A stretch of DNA of 57,571 nucleotides, taken from positions 1 to 57,571 of the IMG/VR virus record IMGVR_UViG_3300030012_003218; one strand, 5' to 3'. Below are positions 28,774-36,522 of the stretch, piece after piece (position 1 is the stretch's first letter; the number at the start of each line of letters is the position of its first letter). Under the pieces are notes generated by a model. The model did not search any database. It saw only the letters and a program-made list of their open reading frames with translations, and was not told the DNA's origin. Both the position numbers and the translations under genes were made by a program. This stretch comes from a virus.

Positions 28774-28781
28774 TATAAATA
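28774..28781 (-). promoter_or_regulatory. Candidate late promoter for the baseplate block
   Basis: Read towards the genes: ACATATTTATATAAAAAC, 17 bases before the ATG at 28756, in the only gap (44 bases) between 30252 and 22735. Same ATATTTATA core as at 18231 and 9898. Confidence 0.4.
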
Positions 28782-28800
28782 TGTTTAACATAAATTATTA

Positions 28801-29280
28801 TTACGACCAAGGTGAAACTACTGTACCAATTGTGTATGTTCCTGTTCTCATATACACGTCAACAGCAGTTGAAAACTTAGTTGCAAATATTTGTCTTGAA
28901 TTTGGTATTGGACTCACGGGAGTCCCCCAAATAGTTAATAATGTTATCTTTAACGCTGCTAATCCTGCTGGTGGAGTCGCTGCTGTTGCTCCTGCTGCTA
29001 TCATCCCCGCGGGGAATTGAGCAGTATATGCTGCTAACCAATCTGCAAACATTAACATAAATTTACCATTTGGTGCACTTGGTATTGCACTTGTAGCAAG
29101 ATTTGCTTTGAATGATTGGTCCATTGGTGATTTACCATTGACTGCATATATTATTGGATTAGAATAGGAAATAATTGCCTCACCGATTGTTTCTGCTGCG
29201 GATTCATATGTGGTTCCATCATCCACCGCATCAAAAATACTTAATATATCGTTTTTTAAATTTGCTTTTATTAAAGGCAT
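28801..29280 (-). CDS. Hypothetical baseplate-region protein
   Basis: 159 residues with an Ala/Pro-rich middle (AAGATAATPPAGLAAL). No Cys and no charged clusters, so a folded structural protein is plausible. Located between the spike gene and the gp25 block. No family recognised. A gene reading on the opposite strand here is a shadow. Confidence 0.7.
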   Translation of the reverse strand: MPLIKANLKNDILSIFDAVDDGTTYESAAETIGEAIISYSNPIIYAVNGKSPMDQSFKANLATSAIPSAPNGKFMLMFADWLAAYTAQFPAGMIAAGATAATPPAGLAALKITLLTIWGTPVSPIPNSRQIFATKFSTAVDVYMRTGTYTIGTVVSPWS

Positions 29281-29289
29281 TGTAACTTC

Positions 29290-30252
29290 CTATTGACTAA
29301 TCTTACTCTTCAGTGCTGCTACTTTAGATACTGCAGGTGCTAACGGACCTGTAGGACCTACGGGTGTAGGATACTTTCCTTCTGCAATTATTTTTAATAT
29401 CTCTAATAAGTCATCTAAGTATTCATTTAGTAACAACTTATATCCACTTGTACTAATAGCAAGATTATCTTTAGATGATAATATAATTGATTCATCTCTT
29501 GCGTTCAAATGGATTCTACCTGAATTCATGAAGATACCTTTATCACTATATCCACTTGTCGCAGATATTGGTGGTAAAGAATTTGGTGTTGATAATTTTA
29601 CAGTTTGTCCCGATGTTAAATAAATTGACGAATCATCTTTATCAACATCTTCAATAACAAATTTATTCCAACCACCTTCTTCTTGATGGTTTCTAATTAT
29701 TGTTATTGGTTTAGTTGGGTCACCACTCCAACTTGGGTCTTTTGATGTACCTGCTCCTGATGGTGTGTGACCAAGTCTTATTGATTGACCATACCTACCT
29801 TCTATCAAAACATCACCACTAAATGGTTGAAGTCCTGATAAGTCTTTTACTTCATCAAAACCTGCTTGAAATTCAAAATCTTTTTCGTTATTGGATTCAG
29901 GATTACCTGCTGCTGCTTCGGAGTAACCACCCGAACCACCTTTACCTTTTGATGCGGTTATTGACTTTGGTAGTACGTTGTGGTTTATATTGTGTTGTAG
30001 TGAATTACTTGTAATATAAAAATATCGTCTTCCACCACCACTCGTTTTACTATCTGAACTTTTACCTTTTACTAAATAAACAAGTTCACCTACTACGGGA
30101 ACTCTTTTGATATTTACGTCAAGTGGGTATACGATTTCTGTAGTTAGTGAAGACCCTGTCGAGGTTTTTATGGCTACTTCTATTCCATGTAGTTGGTCAC
30201 CATCACTGTCTACTAACTCTATCTTTGTTACAAGTCCATAAAGATTACTCAT
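29290..30252 (-). CDS. gp5-like central spike / hub protein (OB-fold plus beta-helix), no lysozyme domain
   Basis: 320 residues. The N-terminus (LYGLVTKIELVDSDGDQLHG ... VPVVGELVYLVKG) has the OB-fold layout of gp5/VgrG-type spikes. The C-terminal half contains short repeats typical of the spike beta-helix (SIYLTSGQTVKL, GRIHLNARDESIILSS). T4 gp5 has a lysozyme domain between these parts; here nothing like it is present, so peptidoglycan hydrolysis must come from elsewhere. Stop overlaps nothing; its start overlaps the upstream gene by 8 bp. Confidence 0.75.
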   Translation of the reverse strand: MSNLYGLVTKIELVDSDGDQLHGIEVAIKTSTGSSLTTEIVYPLDVNIKRVPVVGELVYLVKGKSSDSKTSGGGRRYFYITSNSLQHNINHNVLPKSITASKGKGGSGGYSEAAAGNPESNNEKDFEFQAGFDEVKDLSGLQPFSGDVLIEGRYGQSIRLGHTPSGAGTSKDPSWSGDPTKPITIIRNHQEEGGWNKFVIEDVDKDDSSIYLTSGQTVKLSTPNSLPPISATSGYSDKGIFMNSGRIHLNARDESIILSSKDNLAISTSGYKLLLNEYLDDLLEILKIIAEGKYPTPVGPTGPLAPAVSKVAALKSKISQ

Positions 30253-30604
30253 CTTCGTCTCCTTTGACAGGTAGGTCCTTTTCTACCTCGTCTATGGCAT
30301 CCATTAGTTGTCGTTTCTCTTCGTCACTTAATAATAGACCACCACCTTCATTGTTGTTATCTTTCATTAATCTTTGTACGATTGCTGCTAACTTAATTAA
30401 TGCGTCATCGTTCTTTACAGATATTTCAAGATATTCTTTTATTAAAGGAACAACTACTGAAGCATCATTTAGGTTCTTGACCATTGGTTCAAGTTGTGCA
30501 ATCAGTAGTTTTATTTGTCGGTCTTTCTTTTTTTGATTTGAATAAATGTCTGACATCAAATCTTGGAATGACCGTCCTTTAAAAATTTCGTCTTCTATAT
30601 TCAT
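30245..30604 (-). CDS. Hypothetical helical protein next to late sigma factor
   Basis: 119 residues, strongly helical and charged, C-terminus acidic (EVEKDLPVKGDEDE). Coupled to the sigma gene by a one-base TAATG overlap, and to the spike gene by an 8-bp overlap. Could be a baseplate assembly factor or a transcription partner; nothing in the sequence decides this. Confidence 0.7.
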   Translation of the reverse strand: MNIEDEIFKGRSFQDLMSDIYSNQKKKDRQIKLLIAQLEPMVKNLNDASVVVPLIKEYLEISVKNDDALIKLAAIVQRLMKDNNNEGGGLLLSDEEKRQLMDAIDEVEKDLPVKGDEDE

Positions 30605-31323
30605 TAGATAAACTCCTCTATTCTATGATTGAGTCTGAGGTTTCCTACGTTCAGATAATCAATGTATAGTTCTTTGTATACTAACTTTAGTTTTCCAATT
30701 ACTTTTGTTATATATTGAGTTTGAACTCCTGTCCTCTCTCTAATAAGTATGTAAAGAGCCTTTTTGTTGTAGGAATATAAATCCTTTCGTGTTCTAAATA
30801 ACTCATTTACTGAATCAGCAATCTTTTGGTCTCTTGGTTTATCAAACATCTTGTAAAGATTTGCGTCAATATATCTAACATAGAAATCAAAAAAGTCTGC
30901 CATACTATCTTTTAGATTTTGGTCATAAACTTCATTTGTTATATTTCTTGAAGTGTCAATATACTTTACCTCAGTCTTCTGTTTCATTCTTTGGTAGTTC
31001 TGATTGTTCTCGTTAAACAGGTAGTTTCTAGCTACAACTGTAAAGTATGAGAACGCTCTACCATTCGTTCCATTAAACTTGTCTATCTTTTGATTTAGAA
31101 ACGCGACTACATTTGCTTTTACGTCATCATATGGTACGTCAAAGTAATAAGTCTTGTATGTGTGAATTACATTTTCAGATAGTTTATCGAATGGATAATG
31201 AATAAATCTATTGTAGATTTTATTCTTTAACTTGTCATCGTCAGAATTATTATACGCGTTTATTGCGATTTCTGTTATCTTTGTAAAATATCTTTTACTC
31301 CTCTTCCTTCGTTTCCTCGGCAT
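30604..31323 (-). CDS. gp55-like sigma factor for late transcription
   Basis: 239 residues. The segment FNGTNGRAFSYFTVVARNYL (residues ~92-111), followed by basic NQNYQRMKQK, corresponds to sigma region 2 as reduced in T4 gp55, and the N-terminus is very basic (PRKRRKRSKRYF). gp55 directs host RNA polymerase to late promoters together with the sliding clamp. It lies in the operon led by the clpP-like gene, just before the first virion genes, which fits an early-to-late switch. Identification rests on pattern, not alignment. Confidence 0.72.
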   Translation of the reverse strand: MPRKRRKRSKRYFTKITEIAINAYNNSDDDKLKNKIYNRFIHYPFDKLSENVIHTYKTYYFDVPYDDVKANVVAFLNQKIDKFNGTNGRAFSYFTVVARNYLFNENNQNYQRMKQKTEVKYIDTSRNITNEVYDQNLKDSMADFFDFYVRYIDANLYKMFDKPRDQKIADSVNELFRTRKDLYSYNKKALYILIRERTGVQTQYITKVIGKLKLVYKELYIDYLNVGNLRLNHRIEEFI

Positions 31324-31588
31324 AATACGTTTCTAATTTTTCAATGACTTCGTATAACTCTTTAAATACTGTTCCTGTCTCATCGTCTGCTTCAAACGCA
31401 CCTTTTGTATCTAAGTCTTTCATTTTTTTCATAGAATTATCAATTCTACTCGCTATGTTTGCTATCATCTCTTCCTGTTCTTCAATTACATCTTCAGTTG
31501 CTTCATTCTTTCTAAGAAGGTTCCAAGTTGTAAATCCTAATACAACGGTTGATACTGATAGTACACTGATTACTATTATTTCTGTCAT
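31295..31588 (-). CDS. Small single-TM coiled-coil protein
   Basis: 97 residues. Residues 4-24 (IIVISVLSVSTVVLGFTTW) form one membrane segment with the N-terminus outside; the rest is a charged coiled coil ending in an acidic tail. Overlaps the sigma gene start by 29 bp. Function unknown; a membrane-anchored regulator or spanin-like role would be guesses. Confidence 0.72.
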   Translation of the reverse strand: MTEIIVISVLSVSTVVLGFTTWNLLRKNEATEDVIEEQEEMIANIASRIDNSMKKMKDLDTKGAFEADDETGTVFKELYEVIEKLETYYAEETKEEE

Positions 31589-31596
31589 AATGTTTG

Positions 31597-32379
31597 TTAA
31601 TCTTCTACTATATCTTTAAACGCATCAAATACATTTACTTTACTTTCTGTACTTGTAAATGCGTTACTTAACTTAGATTGGGTTGACGGTCTTCCATTTG
31701 GATTACGAGTTCCCTTTGATTTGTCAGAACTTTTTTTCCATCTTTGTAATTCATACTTTGCTGCCATCATATCTGCTTGATGTAGAATATGTGGTAACAT
31801 TGTTTTAAGAGCTTTGTCTTTATTAAACTGTCTCAAGTATTCTTTACTTGAATCGTCATAAACCCCATCTGTTAACCTAATACCTAAGAATTCTTCTTCA
31901 GTTAATTTTATTCCAAAGTGTATAAGGTGAAAGAAAGTTCTATCGTGTGTATCCATATAATGGATATTTGGATTTAACTTATACATTTTACCTTGATTCT
32001 TTCTATGCCATTCTGAATCATTTTTTAGATAATGGTCTGCGTCAACAGAACCTAACTTACCTAAGTCATGATGTATCGCTGAAAAGATTACTGATTCTTT
32101 AGATATTTCACCTTCCTCAATCATACCTAATTCCAAATACATATCATATAACTTAAGTGCGTTTCTTGTCACTCTAAGTACATGGTCTATGTATCCGCCA
32201 GGAAATGAATTGTGAAAGTGTTCAAATGATGACGCGGGTGTGTAGATAATTCTATCTTCAAAGTGGTCATACATTTTATTTAATTTTTCTAATCTTTCAC
32301 CTGTAAAGGATTTGTTGATTAGTTTTCGGAACTTTTCATAATTACTTTTAAGTTCCTCTGCTGTAAAGAAATTTGTCAT
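31597..32379 (-). CDS. HD-domain phosphohydrolase
   Basis: 260 residues. Metal-binding His66 (GGYIDHV), His104-Asp105 (AIHHDLGKLG) and a later DTHDRTFFH form the HD superfamily pattern. Such enzymes hydrolyse nucleotides or cyclic nucleotides. Similar HD proteins occur in many T4-like marine phages. Substrate unknown; scavenging host dNMPs or degrading signalling nucleotides would both fit. 1 base separates it from the protease gene. Confidence 0.82.
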   Translation of the reverse strand: MTNFFTAEELKSNYEKFRKLINKSFTGERLEKLNKMYDHFEDRIIYTPASSFEHFHNSFPGGYIDHVLRVTRNALKLYDMYLELGMIEEGEISKESVIFSAIHHDLGKLGSVDADHYLKNDSEWHRKNQGKMYKLNPNIHYMDTHDRTFFHLIHFGIKLTEEEFLGIRLTDGVYDDSSKEYLRQFNKDKALKTMLPHILHQADMMAAKYELQRWKKSSDKSKGTRNPNGRPSTQSKLSNAFTSTESKVNVFDAFKDIVED

Positions 32380-32380
32380 T

Positions 32381-33034
32381 TTATATTATTTTATCTATTA
32401 TTCCTAATTCAAGTGCTTTGTCAGAAGACATGAAGTAATCTGTTGAAGAAATATTTTCCCAATACTCTTGGTCCTTCTTACTGTGTTCTGCCATCAACAC
32501 GTTACACTCTTTCTCTAACTCCTCACTAAATTTAGCGTTAGATTTAACATCACTCAACTTACCTACTACTATTGTAGACAATTGGTGTACCATAATCTTA
32601 GAGTGTTTAGAAACCATTCGGGTTCCTGTCGCACAAGTCAACAAGAGTGCTGCTGCTGACATTGCTCCACCTCTTACTATTACATTAAACTTGACACCAT
32701 ACTTTTCTTGAGACTTCATAAAATCAATCAATCCAAGAGTTTCTATAACATCACCACCTGGCGAATTCAATAAGATATTAAATGTCTTAATGTCTTCACC
32801 TGCTAAGTTGTTTAGTAATCTTGTTTTTGCTATGATATCAAATGTAAGTCCTGATTGTATTTCACCTTCAATGATAATCACGTTATCTTTAGTGTCAATA
32901 CCATAATCAAACTGTCTGAAGTATTTTCTATCCAAATCATTCTCCGTTGATTCTGATTTCTGTATTCTCTCTGCCGTGTCTAACTCTTTTTCTAAGTCTT
33001 CGTTAAACTCCTCGCCGTATAGTGTTTCACTCAT
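32381..33034 (-). CDS. ClpP-like serine protease
   Basis: 217 residues. Oxyanion loop NSPGGDV (90-96), nucleophile Ser126 in GGAMSAAAL, His150 in IMVHQLST, and the C-terminal DKALELGIIDKI all match ClpP. The first ~50 residues are an acidic extension. No Clp ATPase is visible here. In phages ClpP-like enzymes may act as capsid proteases, but this one leads an operon with an HD enzyme and the late sigma factor, not head genes, so host-protein or regulator turnover is equally possible. Own class B promoter. Confidence 0.88.
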   Translation of the reverse strand: MSETLYGEEFNEDLEKELDTAERIQKSESTENDLDRKYFRQFDYGIDTKDNVIIIEGEIQSGLTFDIIAKTRLLNNLAGEDIKTFNILLNSPGGDVIETLGLIDFMKSQEKYGVKFNVIVRGGAMSAAALLLTCATGTRMVSKHSKIMVHQLSTIVVGKLSDVKSNAKFSEELEKECNVLMAEHSKKDQEYWENISSTDYFMSSDKALELGIIDKII

Positions 33035-33053
33035 AGTTTAATTTAATTTGTTA

Positions 33054-33085
33054 CTAATATACAAATAATTTTTGTAATTACCAAA
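33054..33085 (-). promoter_or_regulatory. Class B promoter for clpP / HD / late sigma operon
   Basis: Minus-strand TTTGG (33081-33085), 19 bases, TATATTAG (33054-33061) with TG just upstream of the -7 box. It lies 19 bases before the ATG at 33034 and probably serves genes down to 28801. Confidence 0.78.
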
Positions 33086-33098
33086 TGTTTTATTGAGT

Positions 33099-34256
33099 TT
33101 ATAGTTTTCTTCCGTAAACGTGTTTTGGTACGGGTTTAGGTTTGGTTTCTTTAGCTACCTGTTCTTCACCATATAAGATTCTTTTATTTTCTTCAGGTGG
33201 TTCAACTCCTCTTGCTTCATCGGGTAGTTTAAATCCTCTTACTCTGTCTTCATCTTTATCTTGTGGGACTTCCAAAACTTCTTCCACATCTTCCTCTTCC
33301 TTTGTCTCTCCATCTGTTCCCGATGATTCTTCGAGTTCAGATACTTCGTCCCCATCGTTCTCAGACAAAACAGGAGTGACATTATCGATACTGCTATCAT
33401 CGATATTATTACTGCTGTTGCTATCATCATGAATATGTCTGTGGTTTCCATTCTTATTCCTTCCAATTAATTTATTTAATGCAATTACCATAGCTATTGC
33501 TAATGGGTCAAATACAAATACTATCAACAGGGTAAACCAATTTACAATTACATTCATTGGTTTCTCAGTTAACTCTGCCATATATCTCAATGGTCCTATT
33601 TCTGCTGCAACTTCATTGTTTGATTCAATATCTAATACTTGTAATTCAAGTTTTGTAATTGAGTCAGTCAATTGTTCAAGTTTGACATTTATCTTTTCTC
33701 TTGATTCAACTGCGGTTTCTAATTCTCTTGTTAACAATTTTCTTGTTGAGGAAGATTGAGTTGTAATTATTCTACCTAAAGTATCTGTATATTGTATCTT
33801 GTTGTTAGAAATACCATTTCTTAAATCAAGGATAGATTCTGTTAGGTTACTTTTTTCTATATTGTAATAATCAAGTTGTTCTTGAAATCGGTCTTTTTTT
33901 AACTCGATTACTTTGACCTGTTTTTCTACTACACCTAATTGGTCTGCAGTTGTTTGATATGCTGATGTTAAGAATCCGTAGATACCTAATGATGTAATCA
34001 CCATTAATATAACAACAGCAAGTGATAGATACCATTTCATCCAACCTGCGGTTTTCCAATTGTTATGTAGGTATGAAGCAGTCACAAGTTTTGCAACTTC
34101 TAATGCTGCTGCCATAATAATGACTTCAAACCTTGCACCTGCGAATAAAGAACTTAATCCAAATACCGAATAATATGCTGCTGCACCTGCTACTGAGAAG
34201 GTACTTAAAATCATCAATAAGATAAAACCATTTGACCTGTTAAAAATATTTTTCAT
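33099..34256 (-). CDS. Membrane protein with large coiled coil
   Basis: 385 residues. Three hydrophobic segments near the N-terminus (about 10-30, 43-60, 73-97), a coiled coil (~100-225), a fourth membrane segment (VIVNWFTLLIVFVFDPLAIAMVIAL, about 235-260, listed here only by its ends VIVN and VIAL), then an acidic Ser/Asp/Glu-rich tail of ~120 residues ending in basic residues. AGGA precedes the ATG. Similar layout is seen in conserved marine phage membrane proteins; possible roles are superinfection exclusion or envelope remodelling, not demonstrated. Confidence 0.75.
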   Translation of the reverse strand: MKNIFNRSNGFILLMILSTFSVAGAAAYYSVFGLSSLFAGARFEVIIMAAALEVAKLVTASYLHNNWKTAGWMKWYLSLAVVILMVITSLGIYGFLTSAYQTTADQLGVVEKQVKVIELKKDRFQEQLDYYNIEKSNLTESILDLRNGISNNKIQYTDTLGRIITTQSSSTRKLLTRELETAVESREKINVKLEQLTDSITKLELQVLDIESNNEVAAEIGPLRYMAELTEKPMNVIVNWFTLLIVFVFDPLAIAMVIALNKLIGRNKNGNHRHIHDDSNSSNNIDDSSIDNVTPVLSENDGDEVSELEESSGTDGETKEEEDVEEVLEVPQDKDEDRVRGFKLPDEARGVEPPEENKRILYGEEQVAKETKPKPVPKHVYGRKL

Positions 34257-34300
34257 TTTTTTTCCTAAAAATTGGTTTTATTAACTTTAAAAATTGTACT

Positions 34301-34369
34301 TATACTAAAACACTTAAGTTCTTAAGTATACTTAAAAGCTTAGTTAACTTAGTGTTATTCTGTAGTATA
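34301..34369. repeat. Large imperfect palindrome in the 173-base gap after the UV endonuclease gene
   Basis: TATACTA (34301-34307) pairs with TAGTATA (34363-34369). AACACTTAAGTT (34309-34320) pairs with AACTTAGTGTT (34346-34356), one base bulged. The centre holds the perfect 14-bp palindrome TTAAGTATACTTAA (34322-34335) plus smaller ones (AAGCTT, AGTTAACT). It could form a cruciform or an RNA hairpin. No T-run follows directly, so simple termination is doubtful. The rest of the gap (34257-34429) shows nothing else clear. Confidence 0.7.
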
Positions 34370-34429
34370 AATATCAATAAGAAAATTAATTAAATAAATA
34401 AAACCAAGCTATCCCCCAACTATGCCCTT

Positions 34430-35338
34430 TTAGTGTCCACCAAAAATGGAAAGATATTTCTGAACAGTTAGTTCTTTTTTCTTAGCTTCGACAACAATAT
34501 CAAGGTCATGACCATATGTGTCGATTTCAGAATAAATAAAATCGGAGTGAGCTTGTGGTTTTGAAGTCTCATCTTCAAGAGTTCTTGACTCTGAGTAATG
34601 TACGATAGGTTTGATATCACCCCAAGTAGACATAGCGAGTTCTAACGCTTCTTGTTCGGTCAGACCACCTGTATTGAATGTATGGTGATGATAATCGAAC
34701 ACAATAGGAATACCAATTCTCTCGTGTATATACATTAAGTCTTTTACTGAATACATACTTGCCTTGTCGTCATTTTCTACAGTAAGTCTTGTCTGTACTG
34801 ATTCGGGTAACTTCTCAAAGTTCTTACAGAACCTATCCATAGCAGATTGTTTGTCACCATAGACACCATTACAATGAATATTGATTTTGTTGTAAGGAGT
34901 TCTACTAAGACCCATCAAGTCAAATATCTCACCGTGTATAGAAAGGTCTTTAATCGTGTTCTGAACGACTTTCTCGTTTGGTGATACAAGAACATTGAAA
35001 GGGCCAGGATGTGACGTTATACGTTGTCCATACTTGTCAGCAAGATTACCTGCACCATTCAGTAGAATAGAAATCTTACGATAATCAGGCATTGAACTAA
35101 GTGGGAACTCGGATGACCATGGAATAAGATTGGATGTCATACGGAATAGTTTGAATCCGTTTTTGTGATTCCACTTGATAATCTCAATCAAGTCTCGTGT
35201 ATTCTGTAAAGCAAGTTCTGAAGAATACTTTACACCTTCACTAAGGAAGGTTCGTTTAATCATACCACGGTTAGTGGTAATCTTGGGTTTCTGAGAACCC
35301 AATGTCATGTTAATACATGCGTAACCTAAGTTTGTCAT
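34430..35338 (-). CDS. uvsE: UV damage endonuclease (UvdE/UvsE family)
   Basis: 302 residues, full length. Family features: LGYACINMTL at the start, SHPG at 109-112, HCNGVYGDK (155-163), the metal ligands in VENDD (187-191) and FDYHHHTFN (214-222). The enzyme nicks 5' to UV photoproducts, starting alternative excision repair, useful to a phage of sunlit surface water. T4 uses DenV glycosylase instead. Driven by its own class B promoter. Confidence 0.93.
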   Translation of the reverse strand: MTNLGYACINMTLGSQKPKITTNRGMIKRTFLSEGVKYSSELALQNTRDLIEIIKWNHKNGFKLFRMTSNLIPWSSEFPLSSMPDYRKISILLNGAGNLADKYGQRITSHPGPFNVLVSPNEKVVQNTIKDLSIHGEIFDLMGLSRTPYNKINIHCNGVYGDKQSAMDRFCKNFEKLPESVQTRLTVENDDKASMYSVKDLMYIHERIGIPIVFDYHHHTFNTGGLTEQEALELAMSTWGDIKPIVHYSESRTLEDETSKPQAHSDFIYSEIDTYGHDLDIVVEAKKKELTVQKYLSIFGGH

Positions 35339-35359
35339 TTTTTACTATTTAATCTGTTA

Positions 35360-35391
35360 CTAATATACAAAATATTTTTCTAAAATCCAAA
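35360..35391 (-). promoter_or_regulatory. Class B promoter for uvsE
   Basis: TTTGG (35387-35391), 19 bases, TATATTAG (35360-35367), about 21 bases before the ATG. Just upstream, within the end of the previous gene, CGATAAT and ATTATCG form a 7-bp inverted repeat that ends at the -33 box and could be a terminator stem or an operator. Confidence 0.78.
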
Positions 35392-35631
35392 CGATAATTG
35401 TTTTTTATTATCGTACTTCCATCCTAAGTTATATAGAACTATCATTCTTAACTTATCATAGAGGTCTGATTTTGTGTCTAACCATGTAAGACCTTTTCTA
35501 ATACTAACTTGAGGGTTTGATTTATTAAATGCATTGAACTGATGATATCCATCTGCCCAACCATGTATTAAACCACTACTCTTTCTGTCAGTTATATAGA
35601 AACAATCTAAAGGGTGTTTAATCTGATTCAT
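35380..35631 (-). CDS. Hypothetical protein
   Basis: 83 residues, Trp/Tyr-rich (LIHGWADGYHQF), no family recognised. It lies 5 bases after the HAD gene. Its last codons overlap the uvsE promoter. Confidence 0.7.
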   Translation of the reverse strand: MNQIKHPLDCFYITDRKSSGLIHGWADGYHQFNAFNKSNPQVSIRKGLTWLDTKSDLYDKLRMIVLYNLGWKYDNKKQLSFGF

Positions 35632-35636
35632 ATTAT

Positions 35637-36107
35637 TTAAAAATTACCAGGCGCAACCTGAAAACAAGAGATACCATTAGCTCTCCACATATCTACTACC
35701 TTTTGTCTATCGTCAAAAGTACATAGAACATTGTCTTTCCCGATATCGTCTAACCAATCTTGTTTAAGGATATCATCGGGAGTGAAATCCTTTATTGGTC
35801 TCATGAACAATCTATGCCATGGAACATTGTGTTTGTTTAACCACATTTTAGTTGTATTGATAGTACCTTTACTTCTACCACTAAATATCACAATCTGATG
35901 ACCACTATCACACAATGATTGTGCCATCTTGATTACAGGAATGTTTGGTTTATCCAAACTAATATTTTTAGGGTCAAAGAAAATGTCCCAATCTATCTTA
36001 CCATTTGGTTTAGTAGAAATCTTTCTCCTATCATCGATAAGAGCAAGAGTACCATCTAAATCAAAGATTACTTTTTTAAATTTCTGTGGTGGAAGGTTTA
36101 CACTCAT
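35637..36107 (-). CDS. HAD-family phosphatase, PseT 3'-phosphatase-like
   Basis: 156 residues. Motif I FDLDGTLA (14-21, nucleophile Asp), motif II VIFSGRSKG, and the C-terminal FDDRQKVVDMWR are the pattern of the phosphatase half of T4 polynucleotide kinase. It likely removes 3'-phosphates from nicked nucleic acid, or is a related nucleotide phosphatase; no kinase domain is attached. Its ATG shares a base with the stop of a 40-codon gene (TAATG). Confidence 0.82.
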   Translation of the reverse strand: MSVNLPPQKFKKVIFDLDGTLALIDDRRKISTKPNGKIDWDIFFDPKNISLDKPNIPVIKMAQSLCDSGHQIVIFSGRSKGTINTTKMWLNKHNVPWHRLFMRPIKDFTPDDILKQDWLDDIGKDNVLCTFDDRQKVVDMWRANGISCFQVAPGNF

Positions 36108-36229
36108 TACTTTGTTTTTAAGTCGTCTATTTGTTTTTGTAGTGATTTAATTTTTCTATCTCTACTCATTAGATACTTCACTAAGGTATCTTTGTGAATT
36201 GCTTGGTAGAGTGATTTTGAATATCCCAT
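36107..36229 (-). CDS. Small basic helical protein (40 residues)
   Basis: ATG at 36229 to TAA at 36107. It reads MGYSKSLYQAIHKDTLVKYL, then a Lys/Arg-rich helix ending IDDLKTK. It is the first gene after a class A promoter and is TAATG-coupled to the HAD gene, which argues that it is translated. Confidence 0.65.
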   Translation of the reverse strand: MGYSKSLYQAIHKDTLVKYLMSRDRKIKSLQKQIDDLKTK

Positions 36230-36250
36230 ATCTTAATTATTATTACATAA

Positions 36251-36282
36251 TAAAGATAATAAAAAAAGGGGACTTTTCCAAG
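36251..36282 (-). promoter_or_regulatory. Class A promoter whose -33 box is the loop of a terminator
   Basis: CTTGG (36278-36282), 19 bases, TATCTTTA (36251-36258). The -33 box falls in the hairpin loop of the terminator at 36261-36287, so terminator and promoter share DNA. Tandem TTTAACA repeats lie 7 bases further upstream. Confidence 0.8.
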
Positions 36283-36287
36283 TCCCC
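36261..36287 (-). terminator. Rho-independent terminator after the 36313 gene
   Basis: Minus strand: GGGGACTT, loop GGAA, AAGTCCCC (perfect 8-bp stem, 36268-36287), followed by seven T (36261-36267). The only clear intrinsic terminator in the window. Confidence 0.92.
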
Positions 36288-36289
36288 AA

Positions 36290-36307
36290 TGTTAAATTTA
36301 TGTTAAA
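36290..36307 (-). repeat. Tandem TTTAACA repeats upstream of a class A promoter
   Basis: Two TTTAACA copies with an 11-bp period (36301-36307 and 36290-36296), the nearer one 7 bases before the -33 box, the same spacing as at five other promoters. Confidence 0.85.
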
Positions 36308-36312
36308 TTTTC

Positions 36313-36516
36313 CTATACCTCTTCCCACTCTACATCCGAAACTTCTTGGAGAAAATAGAAAAAACCGTCATTTCCCTTCAGTACAGTGTCACAATTTAAG
36401 TGTTCTTTCCAAACGTTAACTATTGGTCTTTGGTCAATCGAAATCTTCCGTATGATTAAATATAACTTGTTGTTGTAATTAAGTTTTTGATACCTAAACC
36501 ATGAGTTAGAAAACAT
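36313..36516 (-). CDS. Hypothetical protein
   Basis: 67 residues, aromatic-rich (SWFRYQKLNYNNKLYLIIRK), acidic end (DVEWEEV). No family recognised. Last gene of an operon, followed by the terminator. 6 bases after hsp20. Confidence 0.7.
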   Translation of the reverse strand: MFSNSWFRYQKLNYNNKLYLIIRKISIDQRPIVNVWKEHLNCDTVLKGNDGFFYFLQEVSDVEWEEV

Positions 36517-36522
36517 TTAACT

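Noticed and set aside
33142-33466. Extra frames over the acidic tail of the membrane protein (33142-33432 plus, 33239-33466 minus)
   Set aside because: The Ser/Leu-rich and Met/Lys-rich products are typical shadows of a low-complexity acidic stretch in the true frame.
34364-34373. TATAAATA on the plus strand as T4 late promoters (also 9898, 18231, 28774, 48778)
   Set aside because: No plus-strand genes follow any of them, so I considered only the minus-strand reading as a possible late motif.
34380-34425. CTTGG...TATT pair as a further promoter for the 34256 gene
   Set aside because: The spacing and the -7 match are wrong compared with the thirteen consistent sites.
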